This document shows positions 1-9,981 of a DNA stretch of 64,000 nt, in pieces (within the stretch, counting starts at the first letter, position 1; each line of letters opens with the position of its first letter). The DNA comes from Pseudonocardia sp. (GTDB lineage Bacteria; Actinomycetota; Actinomycetes; Mycobacteriales; Pseudonocardiaceae). Both the position numbers and the translations under genes were made by a program. The stretch is taken from contig JAOZVV010000173.1 in NCBI GenBank assembly GCA_025869365.1, positions 1-64,000 of the forward strand, read 5' to 3'. A model generated the notes under the pieces. It ran no database searches. It had not been told where the DNA came from and was given only the letters and a program-made list of their open reading frames with translations.

Positions 1-41
1 GCCCCCGGTGGGGTGGGGGCCTTCCTGGTGTCCGGGCTCGT

Positions 42-187
42 GTTCCTGCCGCTCGAGTGGCTCAAGCGCCACCCAGCGCTGCTTGAGCCACTCAAGCGGC
101 GGAGGGTGGCCCGGGTTCCTGCCGCTCGAGTGGCGCAAGCGGCCGAGAATGACGCTTGAGCCACTCAAGCGGCGGAGGGTGGCCCGG
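42..187. repeat. 73-bp tandem duplication (42-114 / 115-187) built from alternating inverted 18-mers GCTCGAGTGGCTCAAGCG / GCTTGAGCCACTCAAGCG
   Basis: Direct reading: GTTCCTGCCGCTCGAGTGG at 42 and 115; GCTTGAGCCACTCAAGCGGCGGAGGGTGGCCCGGG at 81 and 154; both offsets are 73. Confidence 0.9.
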
Positions 188-213
188 GGAGGGCGGGTGG
201 GGCGCGGCGTTCC

Positions 214-984
214 TCAGGAGCTGGTGGTCGCCAGGCGGCGGAGGTCCCACCAGCGGCGGGTGGCGGCCCGCTCGGCGTCCGCCTCCGCGAGGGCTTCCGC
301 GGTGATCGCGGGGATCATCATCGTGTCCACCTCGCCCGTGTGGTCCTGGGGTGCGTGCAGCTCCGGCGGGTAGGCCGCGACCCGCTCCGCCTCGGAGATG
401 CCTTCCACGGGCTCCCACGGGCCCGCGTCGCGCGCCCGCGCCAGGTAGGCCGACGCGGCGGCGAGACCCGCGCGCACGCCGTCGGACGTCGGGGCCGCGC
501 CGATGCTGCGGTACCCGGCACCCCACGGGGCGAGCCCGGCGTGGTCCCCGATCGTGACGGTGACGAACTCCCAGGCGTAGTCCCGCTCCTGGGTGCCGAC
601 GAGGTCCCGGAGCTCGTCCGGGCCCCAGGTGGCGCTGCCCTCGTCCGCGGTCCCGCGGACGGTGAGCACGAGGATGCGGGCGGGCCGCTCGTCCTCGGGC
701 ATCGCGGCGAGCGCGGAGCCGAGGTCCGCGGCCAGCCCCCCGAGGGCGTCCCGGACGGCGGCGGTCCCGCGGCCGGACAGCCGCGGCACGCGGACGTCCG
801 CGGCGGGCTTGGGGGCGGCGAACCTGCGGCCCGTGCGGACGACGCTGACGAGCAGCTCGCCGTCCCGGTCGCCGTGGGTGCGGAGGAGATCGGTGATGCC
901 GGCGCGCACGTCGTCGCGGACCGGCTTCAGGGAGCTGGATCGATCGAGAAGGAGGGCGATGACGGTGCGTCCCGGCTTGGTCAC
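214..984 (-). CDS. VWA-like domain protein
   Basis: N-terminus [23 protein letters not shown] resembles the MIDAS DxSxS region of von Willebrand A domains. Confidence 0.7.
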   Translation of the reverse strand: MTKPGRTVIALLLDRSSSLKPVRDDVRAGITDLLRTHGDRDGELLVSVVRTGRRFAAPKPAADVRVPRLSGRGTAAVRDALGGLAADLGSALAAMPEDERPARILVLTVRGTADEGSATWGPDELRDLVGTQERDYAWEFVTVTIGDHAGLAPWGAGYRSIGAAPTSDGVRAGLAAASAYLARARDAGPWEPVEGISEAERVAAYPPELHAPQDHTGEVDTMMIPAITAEALAEADAERAATRRWWDLRRLATTSS

Positions 985-1071
985 GCACGCAGGATGCCGT
1001 ACCGGGTGCGCCCGCCCGCGCGCGGCCCACGTCCGCGTCGGCGTGTCGGGTCACGGTCGTACCCTGGACCG

Positions 1072-2046
1072 ATGGCCTTCCCCGTCCACCGGCCCCGTCG
1101 CCTGCGGTCCACCCCGGCGCTGCGCCGGCTCGTGGCCGAGACCGACCTGCGGCCGCGGCACCTCGTCCTGCCGATGTTCGTCAAGGAGGGCGCCACCGAG
1201 CCGGTGCCCATCTCGTCGATGCCGGGGGTCGTGCAGCACACCCGGGACTCGCTGCGGAAGGCGGCGGCCGAGGCCGTCTCGGCGGGGGTCGGCGGGCTGA
1301 TGCTCTTCGGCGTCCCGGAGGTGCACGACGCCACGGGCTCCGGCGCCGTGGACCCGGACGGCATCCTGAACGTCGCGCTGCGCGACGTGCGCGCCGAGGT
1401 CGGGGACGCGACGGTCCTCATGTCGGACCTGTGCCTGGACGAGTTCACGGACCACGGGCACTGCGGCGTGCTGGACGCGGACGGCGCGGTGGACAACGAC
1501 GCCACGCTGGCGGTCTACGCCGAGATGGGCGTCGCGCAGGCCGAGGCCGGGGCGCACGTCGTCGGCCCCAGCGGGATGATGGACGGCCAGGTCGGCGTGA
1601 TCCGCGAGGCGCTCGACGCGGCCGGGCACACGGACACCGGGATCCTCGCCTACACCGCGAAGTACTCCTCGGCGTTCTACGGGCCCTTCCGCGAGGCAGT
1701 GGAGTCCCAGCTCAAGGGGGACCGCAAGACCTACCAGCAGGACGGCGCGAACCTGCGCGAGGCGCTGCGGGAGCTCGCGCTGGACCTGGAGGAGGGCGCG
1801 GACATGGTGATGGTCAAGCCCGCGCTGCCCTACCTCGACGTGCTGCGGACCGTCGCGGAGAACGCGGACGTCCCGGTCGCCGCGTACCAGGTGTCCGGCG
1901 AGTACGCGATGGTCGAGGCCGCCGCCGCGAACGGCTGGATCGAGCGCGAGCGGGCCATCCACGAGACGCTCACCTCCCTGCGCCGCGCGGGCGCGGATGT
2001 CCTGCTCACCTACTGGGCCACCGAGGTGGCCACCCGGTTGGACTGA
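1072..2046 (+). CDS. hemB: Delta-aminolevulinic acid dehydratase (porphobilinogen synthase)
   Basis: [27 protein letters not shown] and [13 protein letters not shown] motifs; start chosen at ATG 1072 inside the longer ORF. Confidence 0.96.
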   Translation: MAFPVHRPRRLRSTPALRRLVAETDLRPRHLVLPMFVKEGATEPVPISSMPGVVQHTRDSLRKAAAEAVSAGVGGLMLFGVPEVHDATGSGAVDPDGILNVALRDVRAEVGDATVLMSDLCLDEFTDHGHCGVLDADGAVDNDATLAVYAEMGVAQAEAGAHVVGPSGMMDGQVGVIREALDAAGHTDTGILAYTAKYSSAFYGPFREAVESQLKGDRKTYQQDGANLREALRELALDLEEGADMVMVKPALPYLDVLRTVAENADVPVAAYQVSGEYAMVEAAAANGWIERERAIHETLTSLRRAGADVLLTYWATEVATRLD

Positions 2047-2060
2047 TCTAGGCTGCGGGC

Positions 2061-2543
2061 GTGTGCCCGATGAGCGACGACCCGTCGACCGGTGCGAGCG
2101 ACCGGGGACGGGCCGGCGGGACAGCGGAGCCTCCGCCCTACCGGGGCGGCTACGGCCAGGTCCCCGGCTACGGCCAGGCCTCTCCCGGCGGGTACGGACC
2201 GCCCCCGGAACCCGACCCGGTGCACGCGGACCGGCGCGGCAGGGCGAGGAGTGGTCCGCCGGGCCCGGCCCGCAGCGTCGTCTCGGCATTGGGGGACCCC
2301 GGCTTCACGAGGTTCGCCACGCCGGTCGTGGTCCAGGTCGTCTACGTGCTCGGGACGATCGTGATCGCCCTCGGCTGGACCGGAGCGCTCGCCGTGGGGT
2401 TCTCGCGCGGCCTCGTGCCGGGGGTCCTCTCGCTGGTCCTGGGCGGGCTCGTCGCGGTCTTCGTCCTGATCCTGCTGCGGGTGGTGCTCGAGCTGTTCCA
2501 CGCCGTCCTGCGGATGTCCGAGGAGCTCCACCGCCGCCCCTGA
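2061..2543 (+). CDS. DUF4282-like small membrane protein
   Basis: Pro/Gly-rich N-terminus, two TM segments, LLRVVLELFHAVLRMSEEL ending. Confidence 0.6.
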   Translation: MCPMSDDPSTGASDRGRAGGTAEPPPYRGGYGQVPGYGQASPGGYGPPPEPDPVHADRRGRARSGPPGPARSVVSALGDPGFTRFATPVVVQVVYVLGTIVIALGWTGALAVGFSRGLVPGVLSLVLGGLVAVFVLILLRVVLELFHAVLRMSEELHRRP

Positions 2544-2603
2544 TGTCGGGGATGTCCGGGTACCACGTGGCCGTCGCGGAGGCCACGGACCTACGCTGAC
2601 CCC

Positions 2604-3557
2604 GTGAGCACGCCCTCCGAACCCCAGGACCGTCCGACCCCCGACGGGCCGGACGCGCCGCGGTCCGGAGAAGCGGGCGACACCCCCGCCCCGGAGCCCG
2701 CGCCGCAGCCCGGCCCGGAGTCCGCCGGCCCGGAGTCCGCCGGCCCGGAGTCCGCCGGCCAGGAACCCGCCGGCCAGGAACCCGCGCCGTACTCCCCGCC
2801 GCCGCAGACCTGGCAGTCCGGCCCGCCGCCCGGCTGGAACGTGCCCTACAACTCGACCGGGCCGTCGACGGGCCGCTACGCCCAGTACCCGCAGAACCCG
2901 TACGGGCCGGGGGCCGGTGGCTGGCAGAACCCGCCCCAGCCCCATCAGCCCCAGACCTATCAGCCCCAGACCTATCAGCCCCAGCCCCATCAGCCCCAGA
3001 CCCCGCCACCCCCGAACCCGCCCGGGTACGGCACGGACGTCTACGGCGGCTGGTCCCCGCCCTCGCCCGCCCCGGAGGCCGAACCCGCCGCGGTGCGGCG
3101 CCCGGGCTCGGTCCTGGCGGCCACGATCGTCCTGATCGTCGCGGCGCTCCCGTTCCTGGTCGGCGGCATCACCGCGATGACCGTCCCGCTGACGCAGGAC
3201 CTGTTCCCGCCCGAGGTCGGGCTCGACGCGCTGCTGGCACAGTCCGGGCTCACGTTCGACCAGCTGGTCGAGGGGCTCCGGGTGCTGTTCGCGCTCGTGG
3301 CGCTCATGGCCGTCGCCTACATCGCCTTCGCCCTGGTGGCCTTCACCGGCCGGAACTGGGGCCGGATCGCGGTGACGGTGCTGACCGCCCTGTTCGCCGT
3401 CGTCATGCTGCTGAACGCCCCCGGGCTCCTGGGGAGCCCACTGACCCTCCTCGTGGTGCTCGCGCCGGTCGTGCTCGGGATCGTCGGCGTGATCCTGCTG
3501 CGCGGCGCCCCGGCGTCCGCCTGGTTCGCCGCGCGTCGCGAGACCCGGCGCCGCTGA
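2604..3557 (+). CDS. Proline-rich membrane protein with pentapeptide repeats
   Basis: Low-complexity N-terminus (GPESA, QPQTY repeats) followed by several TM helices. Confidence 0.7.
   Translation: MSTPSEPQDRPTPDGPDAPRSGEAGDTPAPEPAPQPGPESAGPESAGPESAGQEPAGQEPAPYSPPPQTWQSGPPPGWNVPYNSTGPSTGRYAQYPQNPYGPGAGGWQNPPQPHQPQTYQPQTYQPQPHQPQTPPPPNPPGYGTDVYGGWSPPSPAPEAEPAAVRRPGSVLAATIVLIVAALPFLVGGITAMTVPLTQDLFPPEVGLDALLAQSGLTFDQLVEGLRVLFALVALMAVAYIAFALVAFTGRNWGRIAVTVLTALFAVVMLLNAPGLLGSPLTLLVVLAPVVLGIVGVILLRGAPASAWFAARRETRRR
2712..2786 (+). repeat. 5 x 15-bp in-frame tandem repeat (GPESA x3, GQEPA x2)
   Basis: GGCCCGGAGTCCGCC x3 then GGCCAGGAACCCGCC x2. Confidence 0.9.
2943..3002 (+). repeat. 4 x 15-bp in-frame tandem repeat (YATCAGCCCCAGMCC)
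   Basis: CATCAGCCCCAGACC / TATCAGCCCCAGACC / TATCAGCCCCAGCCC / CATCAGCCCCAGACC. Confidence 0.9.
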
Positions 3558-3703
3558 GCCCCGCCACCGAGGCACCGGCGCCGGGACCCCGGCGCCACCG
3601 GGGCACCGGCGCGACCGGGACACTCGCGCGACCCGGGGCCGACGCGGGCGTCCCGGGGGACCACGCGGGCGCCGATGCCGCCCCGGCTGTAACACTGGGT
3701 GGT

Positions 3704-5011
3704 GTGAGTGCCCCGATCGCGCCAAAGTCCGCAGAACTGTTCGCCCGCGCCACCGAGCTCATCCCCGGCGGGGTCAACTCCCCGGTCCGGGCGTTCAACT
3801 CGGTCGGCGGGACCCCGCGGTTCATGATCTCCGCGAAGGGCCCGTGGCTGACGGACGCGGACGGGATCCGCTACGTGGACCTCGTCTCCTCCTGGGGGCC
3901 GATGATCCTGGGCCACGCGCACCCCGCCGTGGTCGAGGCGGTGCAGCGGGCCGCGGAGAGCGGGCTCTCCTTCGGCGCGCCCACGCCGGCCGAGCTGGAC
4001 CTGGCCGAGGCGATCATCGACCGGGTCGAGCCGGTCCACCAGGTGCGGCTGGTCAACTCGGGCACCGAGGCCACGATGAGCGCGATCCGACTGGCCCGCG
4101 GCATCACCGGCCGGAAGGTGATCGTCAAGTTCGCCGGGTGCTACCACGGCCACGTCGACGCCCTGCTCGCCCAGGCCGGCTCCGGCCTCGCCACGCTGGG
4201 CCTGCCCACGAGCCCGGGCGTGACGGGCGCGCAGGCCGCGGACACCGTCGTCGTCCCCTACAACGACCTCGACGCCGTCCGCGCGGTCTTCGCCGCGCGC
4301 GGCAGCGAGATCGCCTGCGTGATCACCGAGGCCGCCGCCGGCAACATGGGCGCGGTCGCGCCCCGGCCCGGCTTCAACGCCGGGCTGCGCGAGATCACCC
4401 GCGAGCACGGCGCCCTGCTGGTGATGGACGAGGTCATGACCGGGTTCCGGGTCTCCCCCGCCGGCTGGTACGGCCTCGATGGCGTCGCCGGGGACCTCTA
4501 CACCTTCGGCAAGGTGATGTCCGGTGGCCTGCCCGCCGCGGCCTTCGGCGGATCGGCCGAGCTGATGTCCTACCTCGCCCCGGCCGGGCCGGTCTACCAG
4601 GCCGGCACGCTGTCCGGGAACCCCGTGGCCGTCGCCGCCGGGCTGGCCACGCTGCGCGCCGCGGACGCGGACGTCTACGCGAAGCTCGACGCCAACGCGG
4701 AACGCCTGGTGGGCCTGTTCGGGGACGCGCTGAGCGCGGCCGGGGTGCCGCACCGCGTGCAGACGGCCGGCAACATGTTCTCGGTCTTCTTCACCTCCGA
4801 CGAGGTGGTGGACTACGACACCGCCCGCGCCGCGCAGACCTGGCGCTTCCCGGCCTTCTTCCACGCGCTGCTGGAGGCGGGGGTCTACGGTCCGCCGAGC
4901 GCGTTCGAGGCCTGGTTCGTCTCCGCCGCCCTGGACGACGACACGTTCGCGGTGATCGAGAAGGCGCTGCCGGGCGCGGCGCGGGCCGCGGCCGCGGCGG
5001 TGGCGCCGTGA
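3704..5011 (+). CDS. hemL: Glutamate-1-semialdehyde 2,1-aminomutase
   Basis: [50 protein letters not shown]. Confidence 0.97.
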   Translation: MSAPIAPKSAELFARATELIPGGVNSPVRAFNSVGGTPRFMISAKGPWLTDADGIRYVDLVSSWGPMILGHAHPAVVEAVQRAAESGLSFGAPTPAELDLAEAIIDRVEPVHQVRLVNSGTEATMSAIRLARGITGRKVIVKFAGCYHGHVDALLAQAGSGLATLGLPTSPGVTGAQAADTVVVPYNDLDAVRAVFAARGSEIACVITEAAAGNMGAVAPRPGFNAGLREITREHGALLVMDEVMTGFRVSPAGWYGLDGVAGDLYTFGKVMSGGLPAAAFGGSAELMSYLAPAGPVYQAGTLSGNPVAVAAGLATLRAADADVYAKLDANAERLVGLFGDALSAAGVPHRVQTAGNMFSVFFTSDEVVDYDTARAAQTWRFPAFFHALLEAGVYGPPSAFEAWFVSAALDDDTFAVIEKALPGAARAAAAAVAP

Positions 5012-5715
5012 ACCCTGTCCATCCTGCCCAGGTGCTGGGCGCCCGCGGCCGGGCGGGGGAGAAGCTCGCCACCCCCGAGCCCACCGGGCCGCGCACCGTC
5101 GTCCACCTCCTGCGCCACGGCGAGGTGCACAACCCCGAGGGCGTCCTCTACGGCCGCCGCCCGAACTTCCGGCTCTCCGAGCGCGGCCAGGAGCAAGCCG
5201 GCCTCGTCGCGTCCGCGCTCGCGGACGCGGACATCACCGCCGTCCTGGCCTCCCCGCTGCAGCGCGCCCAGGAGACGGCGACCCCGATCGCCGTCAAGCA
5301 CGGGTGCGAGATCGTCACGGACGAGGGCCTGATCGAGGCGGGCAACGAGTTCGAGGGCACCCGGTTCGGCGTCGGGGACGGCGCGCTGCGCCGACCGGCG
5401 AACTGGCCGCTGATGAAGGACCCGTTCACCCCGTCCTGGGGCGAGCCGTACCTGGCGATCGCGCACCGGATGCTCGGCGTGCTGCACCGGGCGCGGCTGC
5501 TGGCCGAGGGGCACGAGGCCGTCTGCGTCTCCCACCAGCTCCCGGTCTGGACGCTGCGCCGCTACCTGCTGGGCCAGCGGCTCTGGCACGATCCCCGCCG
5601 GCGCCAGTGCGCGCTCGCCTCGCTCACGACCTGCGAGTTCACCGGCGCCACCCTCACCGGCCTGCGCTACAGCGAGCCGGCGGGGGCGAGCGACCCGTCC
5701 CAGACCGGCGCATGA
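5008..5715 (+). CDS. Histidine phosphatase family protein
   Basis: [23 protein letters not shown] motif; GTG start overlaps the hemL stop. Confidence 0.88.
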   Translation: MNPVHPAQVLGARGRAGEKLATPEPTGPRTVVHLLRHGEVHNPEGVLYGRRPNFRLSERGQEQAGLVASALADADITAVLASPLQRAQETATPIAVKHGCEIVTDEGLIEAGNEFEGTRFGVGDGALRRPANWPLMKDPFTPSWGEPYLAIAHRMLGVLHRARLLAEGHEAVCVSHQLPVWTLRRYLLGQRLWHDPRRRQCALASLTTCEFTGATLTGLRYSEPAGASDPSQTGA

Positions 5716-6308
5716 GCCGCGCACTGGTCGCCGCTCTGCTCGGCGTGCTCCTGCTGCTCGCGGGCTGCTCCACGAGCAAGGACGCCGTCTCGACGGGCCA
5801 GCAGAGCTTCACCTTCGTCGCGCCCGGCGGGAAGACGGAGATCACCTACGACCCGCCCGAGACCCGCGGGGCGGTCTCGAACGTGTCCGGGGACAGCCTG
5901 CTGCACGACGGGCAGAAGGTCGGGATCGAGGACTTCGAGGGGCAGGTCCTGGTCGTCAACCTGTGGGGGTCCTGGTGCGGGCCGTGCCGCACCGAGGCGC
6001 CGGACCTGGAGTTCGTGCTGGAGCAGACGAAGGCCTCCGGGGTCTCCATGCTCGGCATCGACGTCCAGGACACCCGCTCGGCGGCAGCGGACTTCGTGCG
6101 GGACCGCGGGCTGAGCTACGACTCGATCTTCGACCCCTCCGGGCGCAGCCTCGTCGGGCTCTCCGGGTACCCGCGCAACGCGGTCCCGTCGACGATCGTG
6201 CTGGACCGCCGGCACCGGGTCGCGGCGGTCTACCTGGGCCGGATCCAGATCGCCAAGCTGATCCCGGTGCTGCAGCGGCTGGCCGCCGAGGAGCCCGCCC
6301 CGGCCTGA
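5712..6308 (+). CDS. TlpA/ResA-like thioredoxin lipoprotein
   Basis: Lipobox LLLLAGCS; NLWGSWCGPCRTEAPDLE active site. Confidence 0.9.
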   Translation: MSRALVAALLGVLLLLAGCSTSKDAVSTGQQSFTFVAPGGKTEITYDPPETRGAVSNVSGDSLLHDGQKVGIEDFEGQVLVVNLWGSWCGPCRTEAPDLEFVLEQTKASGVSMLGIDVQDTRSAAADFVRDRGLSYDSIFDPSGRSLVGLSGYPRNAVPSTIVLDRRHRVAAVYLGRIQIAKLIPVLQRLAAEEPAPA

Positions 6309-6397
6309 CCCGGCCGGAGGCCTCCACCCGCCGTTCCACTACACGTTGTAGAACCCGGTGCGCGACGCATCGGTGCCCGCACATACCCTGGTCGGTG

Positions 6398-7174
6398 ATG
6401 GACGCGTCGACGACCCTCGCGATTTCGGGCCCGCTGCTGGTGGCAGCGGTCGTCGCCGTGTTGGCGGGGGCGGTCAGCTTCGCGTCCCCGTGCGTCGTCC
6501 CGCTCGTCCCGGGCTATCTCGCCTACCTCGCCGGGCTGGTCGGGGCGGACTCCCCGCCGGCGACGCCGTCGGAGGCCGGGACGCCCCGGGAGGGCCGGTT
6601 CCGGGTCGCGGGCGCGGCCGTGCTGTTCGTCGCCGGGTTCACGGTGGTGTTCGGCGCGATCCTGGTCGGCGTCGTCTGGCTCTCGGACGTGCTGATCCGC
6701 AACGAGGCGCTGCTGCAGCGCATCGGCGGCGTCGTCATGATCGCGATGGGGCTGGCGTTCGTCGGCCTCGTGCCGGTGCTGCAGAACGAGCGCCGCGTGC
6801 ACTGGGTGCCCCGGGCCGGGCTCTGGGGCGCGCCGCTGCTCGGCGCGGTGTTCGGGCTCGGCTGGGTGCCGTGCATCGGGCCGACGCTGGCGGGCGTCGT
6901 CGCCGTCGCGGCGGGCACCGGCGGCGGATCGCTGCGCGGCGTCGTCCTCACGCTCGCCTACTGCGCGGGCCTGGGGGTGCCGTTCGTCGTGATCGCGCTG
7001 GGCGCCTCGCGCGCGGTCCGGGCCCTGGGCTGGCTGCGCCGCCACACCCGGGCCATCCAGATCGGCGGTGGCGCGCTGCTCGTCGCGGTCGGGGTCCTGC
7101 TGCTCACCGGCCTGTGGAGCGATCTGCTGATCCGGCTCCAGGTCTCCGTCGCCGGCTTCACCCCGGCGATCTGA
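6398..7174 (+). CDS. ccdA: Cytochrome c biogenesis protein CcdA (DsbD-like)
   Basis: SFASPCVVPLVPGYLAYLAGL and GLGWVPCIGPTLAGV motifs. Confidence 0.93.
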   Translation: MDASTTLAISGPLLVAAVVAVLAGAVSFASPCVVPLVPGYLAYLAGLVGADSPPATPSEAGTPREGRFRVAGAAVLFVAGFTVVFGAILVGVVWLSDVLIRNEALLQRIGGVVMIAMGLAFVGLVPVLQNERRVHWVPRAGLWGAPLLGAVFGLGWVPCIGPTLAGVVAVAAGTGGGSLRGVVLTLAYCAGLGVPFVVIALGASRAVRALGWLRRHTRAIQIGGGALLVAVGVLLLTGLWSDLLIRLQVSVAGFTPAI

Positions 7175-8853
7175 TGAGCTCCCCGCCCACGGCACCGCCG
7201 TCCCCGCCGCGGACCGCGCAGGACGCCGAACCCCCCGCCGGCGGCCGGACCCCGGTCCGCCGCGTCCTGGCGTTCCTCCGCAACACCTGGCGCGGCCTGA
7301 CGAGCATGCGCACCGCCCTGGTGCTGCTGTTCCTGCTGGCCCTGGCCTCGCTGCCGGGTGCCCTGCTGCCGCAGCGCTCGCTGAACCAGCAGCTCGTGGA
7401 CCAGTACTTCGCGGACTACCCGACGCTGGCCCCGTGGCTGGACCGGGTCGGCGCGTTCGACGTCTTCGCCACGCCCTGGTTCGCGGCGATCTACCTGCTG
7501 CTGATGATCTCGCTGTGCGGATGCCTGCTGCCGCGCTCGCTGGAGGGCGTGCGCAACGCCCGGTCCGTCCCCGTCGCCACGCCGCGCAACCTCGCCCGGC
7601 TGCCGCACCACGCGTCGGCCACGCTCGACGAGGACGCGGACGCCGTCATGGACCGCGTCCGTTCCCGGCTCCGCGTCGGGTCCCGGTTCGGCTGGCGCGG
7701 CGCCGAGAGCACGCACGAGCAGGGCGTCCGCAGCCTCTCGGCCGAGAAGGGCTACCTGCGCGAGACCGGCAACCTCGTCTTCCACATCAGCCTGGTCGGG
7801 CTGCTCGTGGGCATCGCGGTCGGCAAGCTGGTCGGGTACGAGGGCCAGGTCGTCGTGCTCGCGAACGGCAGCCAGTTCTGCAACGCCTCGATCCTGGGGT
7901 ACGACTCGTTCCGACCCGGCCTGCAGGTGGACGGCACGGACCTGCAGCCGTTCTGCGTGCGGATCAACGGCTTCACGGCGAGCTACCTGCCCAACGGGCA
8001 GCCGGACACCTACCGCGCGGACATCGGCTACCAGGACACCGAGCAGGTCGAGTCCGGGGACGCGGACACCTGGAGCCCGTTCGAGCTGGCGGTGAACCAT
8101 CCGCTGCGCCTGGACGGCTCGCGCGTCTACCTCACCGACCACGGCTACGCGCCGCGGTTCACGGTCACCTGGCCGGACGGCGAGCAGCGCACCGGGGAGA
8201 TCCAGTGGCAGCCGGTGGACCGCACCACCCTGCTGTCCCAGGGCGCCACGAAGTTCGAGCGCCCGGGCATCGCGGACGACGCGCAGCGGCAGAAGAGCTC
8301 GCTCGCGATCACCGGCCTCTTCGCCCCGACGAGCTCGGGCGGGGACGTGGTGACGTCCACCTATCCCGAGATGCGCAACCCCGAGGTCGCGATCGACGTG
8401 CTGCGCGGGGACCTCGGCCTCGACGACGGCCGGGGCCAGTCGATCTACTCCGTGGACCAGGCGCAGGTGGACTCCGGCGCGCTCGTCCGCGTCGCCCGCG
8501 CCAACCTGGTGCCGGGGGAGTCCACCACCCTGGACGACGGCACCGTCATCCGGTTCGACGACGTCACCCAGTACGTGGTGCTGCAGGTCAGCCACGATCC
8601 CGGGCAGACGTCCGTGCTCGTCTTCGCGATCCTGATCCTGCTCGGCCTCGGCATGTCGCTGTCGATCAAGCGGCGGCGGTTCTGGGTGCGGGTGACCCCG
8701 GCCGGGGACGGGCGCACCCTCGTCGAGCTCGGGGGGCTGGCCCGCACGGACCAGGCCGGGTACGGCGAGGAGTTCGACCGCCTGCGGGCGGACCTCCTGG
8801 AGCGTCCCGACGCTCCCGGCCCCGATTCAGCGACACCCGAGAAGGACGGTTGA
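7174..8853 (+). CDS. resB: Cytochrome c biogenesis protein ResB
   Basis: LTSMRTALVLLFLLALASLPGALLPQR; LVFHISLVGLLVGIAVGKL; position between ccdA and ccsB. Confidence 0.93.
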   Translation: MSSPPTAPPSPPRTAQDAEPPAGGRTPVRRVLAFLRNTWRGLTSMRTALVLLFLLALASLPGALLPQRSLNQQLVDQYFADYPTLAPWLDRVGAFDVFATPWFAAIYLLLMISLCGCLLPRSLEGVRNARSVPVATPRNLARLPHHASATLDEDADAVMDRVRSRLRVGSRFGWRGAESTHEQGVRSLSAEKGYLRETGNLVFHISLVGLLVGIAVGKLVGYEGQVVVLANGSQFCNASILGYDSFRPGLQVDGTDLQPFCVRINGFTASYLPNGQPDTYRADIGYQDTEQVESGDADTWSPFELAVNHPLRLDGSRVYLTDHGYAPRFTVTWPDGEQRTGEIQWQPVDRTTLLSQGATKFERPGIADDAQRQKSSLAITGLFAPTSSGGDVVTSTYPEMRNPEVAIDVLRGDLGLDDGRGQSIYSVDQAQVDSGALVRVARANLVPGESTTLDDGTVIRFDDVTQYVVLQVSHDPGQTSVLVFAILILLGLGMSLSIKRRRFWVRVTPAGDGRTLVELGGLARTDQAGYGEEFDRLRADLLERPDAPGPDSATPEKDG

Positions 8854-8858
8854 GGCAC

Positions 8859-9881
8859 ATGCCCGAGGATCCGATGCTGTCCGCCTACAGCGACATGCTG
8901 TTCAAGGCGGCGCTGGTGGTCTACACGATCGCGATGCTCATGCACGCGGTCGAGTACGTCATGGCGAAGTCGACGACACCGGCCGCCCCGGGGGCGTCGG
9001 GGTCCGCCACCGCCGTGGCGGCCGGCGCCGAGGGGACGGCCGGATCCGAGAGCCCCGGCACGACGCTCACCGCCACGGCCACGGCCACGCCGCCGGGCGG
9101 CGGCGAGGTGGTCGGGGGCGGCACCCGTTCGCGGGCGGACCGCTTCGGTCGGATGGCCGTGTCCCTGACGATCCTGGGGGTGCTGCTGCACGTCGGCGCG
9201 ATCGCCACCCGCGGCGTCGCCGTGGCGCGCTGGCCGCTCGGCAACATGTACGAGTTCGCCTCCGCGATCTGCCTCGCGGCGGTCGTCACGTGGCTCGTGG
9301 TGCTCCGCCGCACGGCCGGCCGCGGGCGTTCGGTCCGCACGGTGGGCGCGTTCGTCCTCTCGCCCGTCTTCATCCTGATGTTCCTGGCCGGGACGGTGCT
9401 CTACGCGCAGGCCGCCCCGGTCGTCCCGGCGCTGCGGTCCTACTGGCTCGTCGTCCACGTGACCACCGTCACGATCGCGTCCGGCCTGATGATGGTCGCG
9501 GGCGCGGCGAGCGTGCTCTACCTGATCAAGCGGTCCGGCCGGCTCACCGAGTTCGCGGCCCGGCTCCCCGACGTCGAGGCGCTGGACCGTCTCGCCTACC
9601 GGATCACCGTCGTCGGGTTCCCGATCTACACGTTCGCGGTGATCGCCGGTGCGATCTGGGCCGAGGCGGCGTGGGGCCGGTTCTGGGGCTGGGACCCGAA
9701 GGAGACCGTCGCGTTCGTCGCCTGGGTCGTCTACGCGGCCTACCTGCACGCCCGGGCCACCGCGGGCTGGCGCACCACCGGCGCGGCGTGGATCAACGTG
9801 CTCGGTCTCGCCACGATCATGTTCAACCTGTTCTTCATCAACATGGTGGTGGCCGGCCTGCACTCGTACGCGGGTCTGTAG
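8859..9881 (+). CDS. ccsB: Cytochrome c biogenesis protein CcsB (ResC, heme lyase)
   Basis: WGRFWGWDPKETVAFVAWVVYAAYLHAR tryptophan-rich motif. Confidence 0.95.
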   Translation: MPEDPMLSAYSDMLFKAALVVYTIAMLMHAVEYVMAKSTTPAAPGASGSATAVAAGAEGTAGSESPGTTLTATATATPPGGGEVVGGGTRSRADRFGRMAVSLTILGVLLHVGAIATRGVAVARWPLGNMYEFASAICLAAVVTWLVVLRRTAGRGRSVRTVGAFVLSPVFILMFLAGTVLYAQAAPVVPALRSYWLVVHVTTVTIASGLMMVAGAASVLYLIKRSGRLTEFAARLPDVEALDRLAYRITVVGFPIYTFAVIAGAIWAEAAWGRFWGWDPKETVAFVAWVVYAAYLHARATAGWRTTGAAWINVLGLATIMFNLFFINMVVAGLHSYAGL

Positions 9882-9981
9882 CGCCCGGACCGGGTGACGG
9901 GTAGCCGAGGTCACCCACCAGAAGGTGGTTCCGGTCCCGTGTCCTCGCACATGACGTCCGCCACGACTACCGTCGGCAACC

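Noticed and set aside
3560-3690. GC-rich GGCACCGGCGC repeats before hemL
   Set aside because: Short, imperfect and consistent with composition; no clear phasing or dyad.
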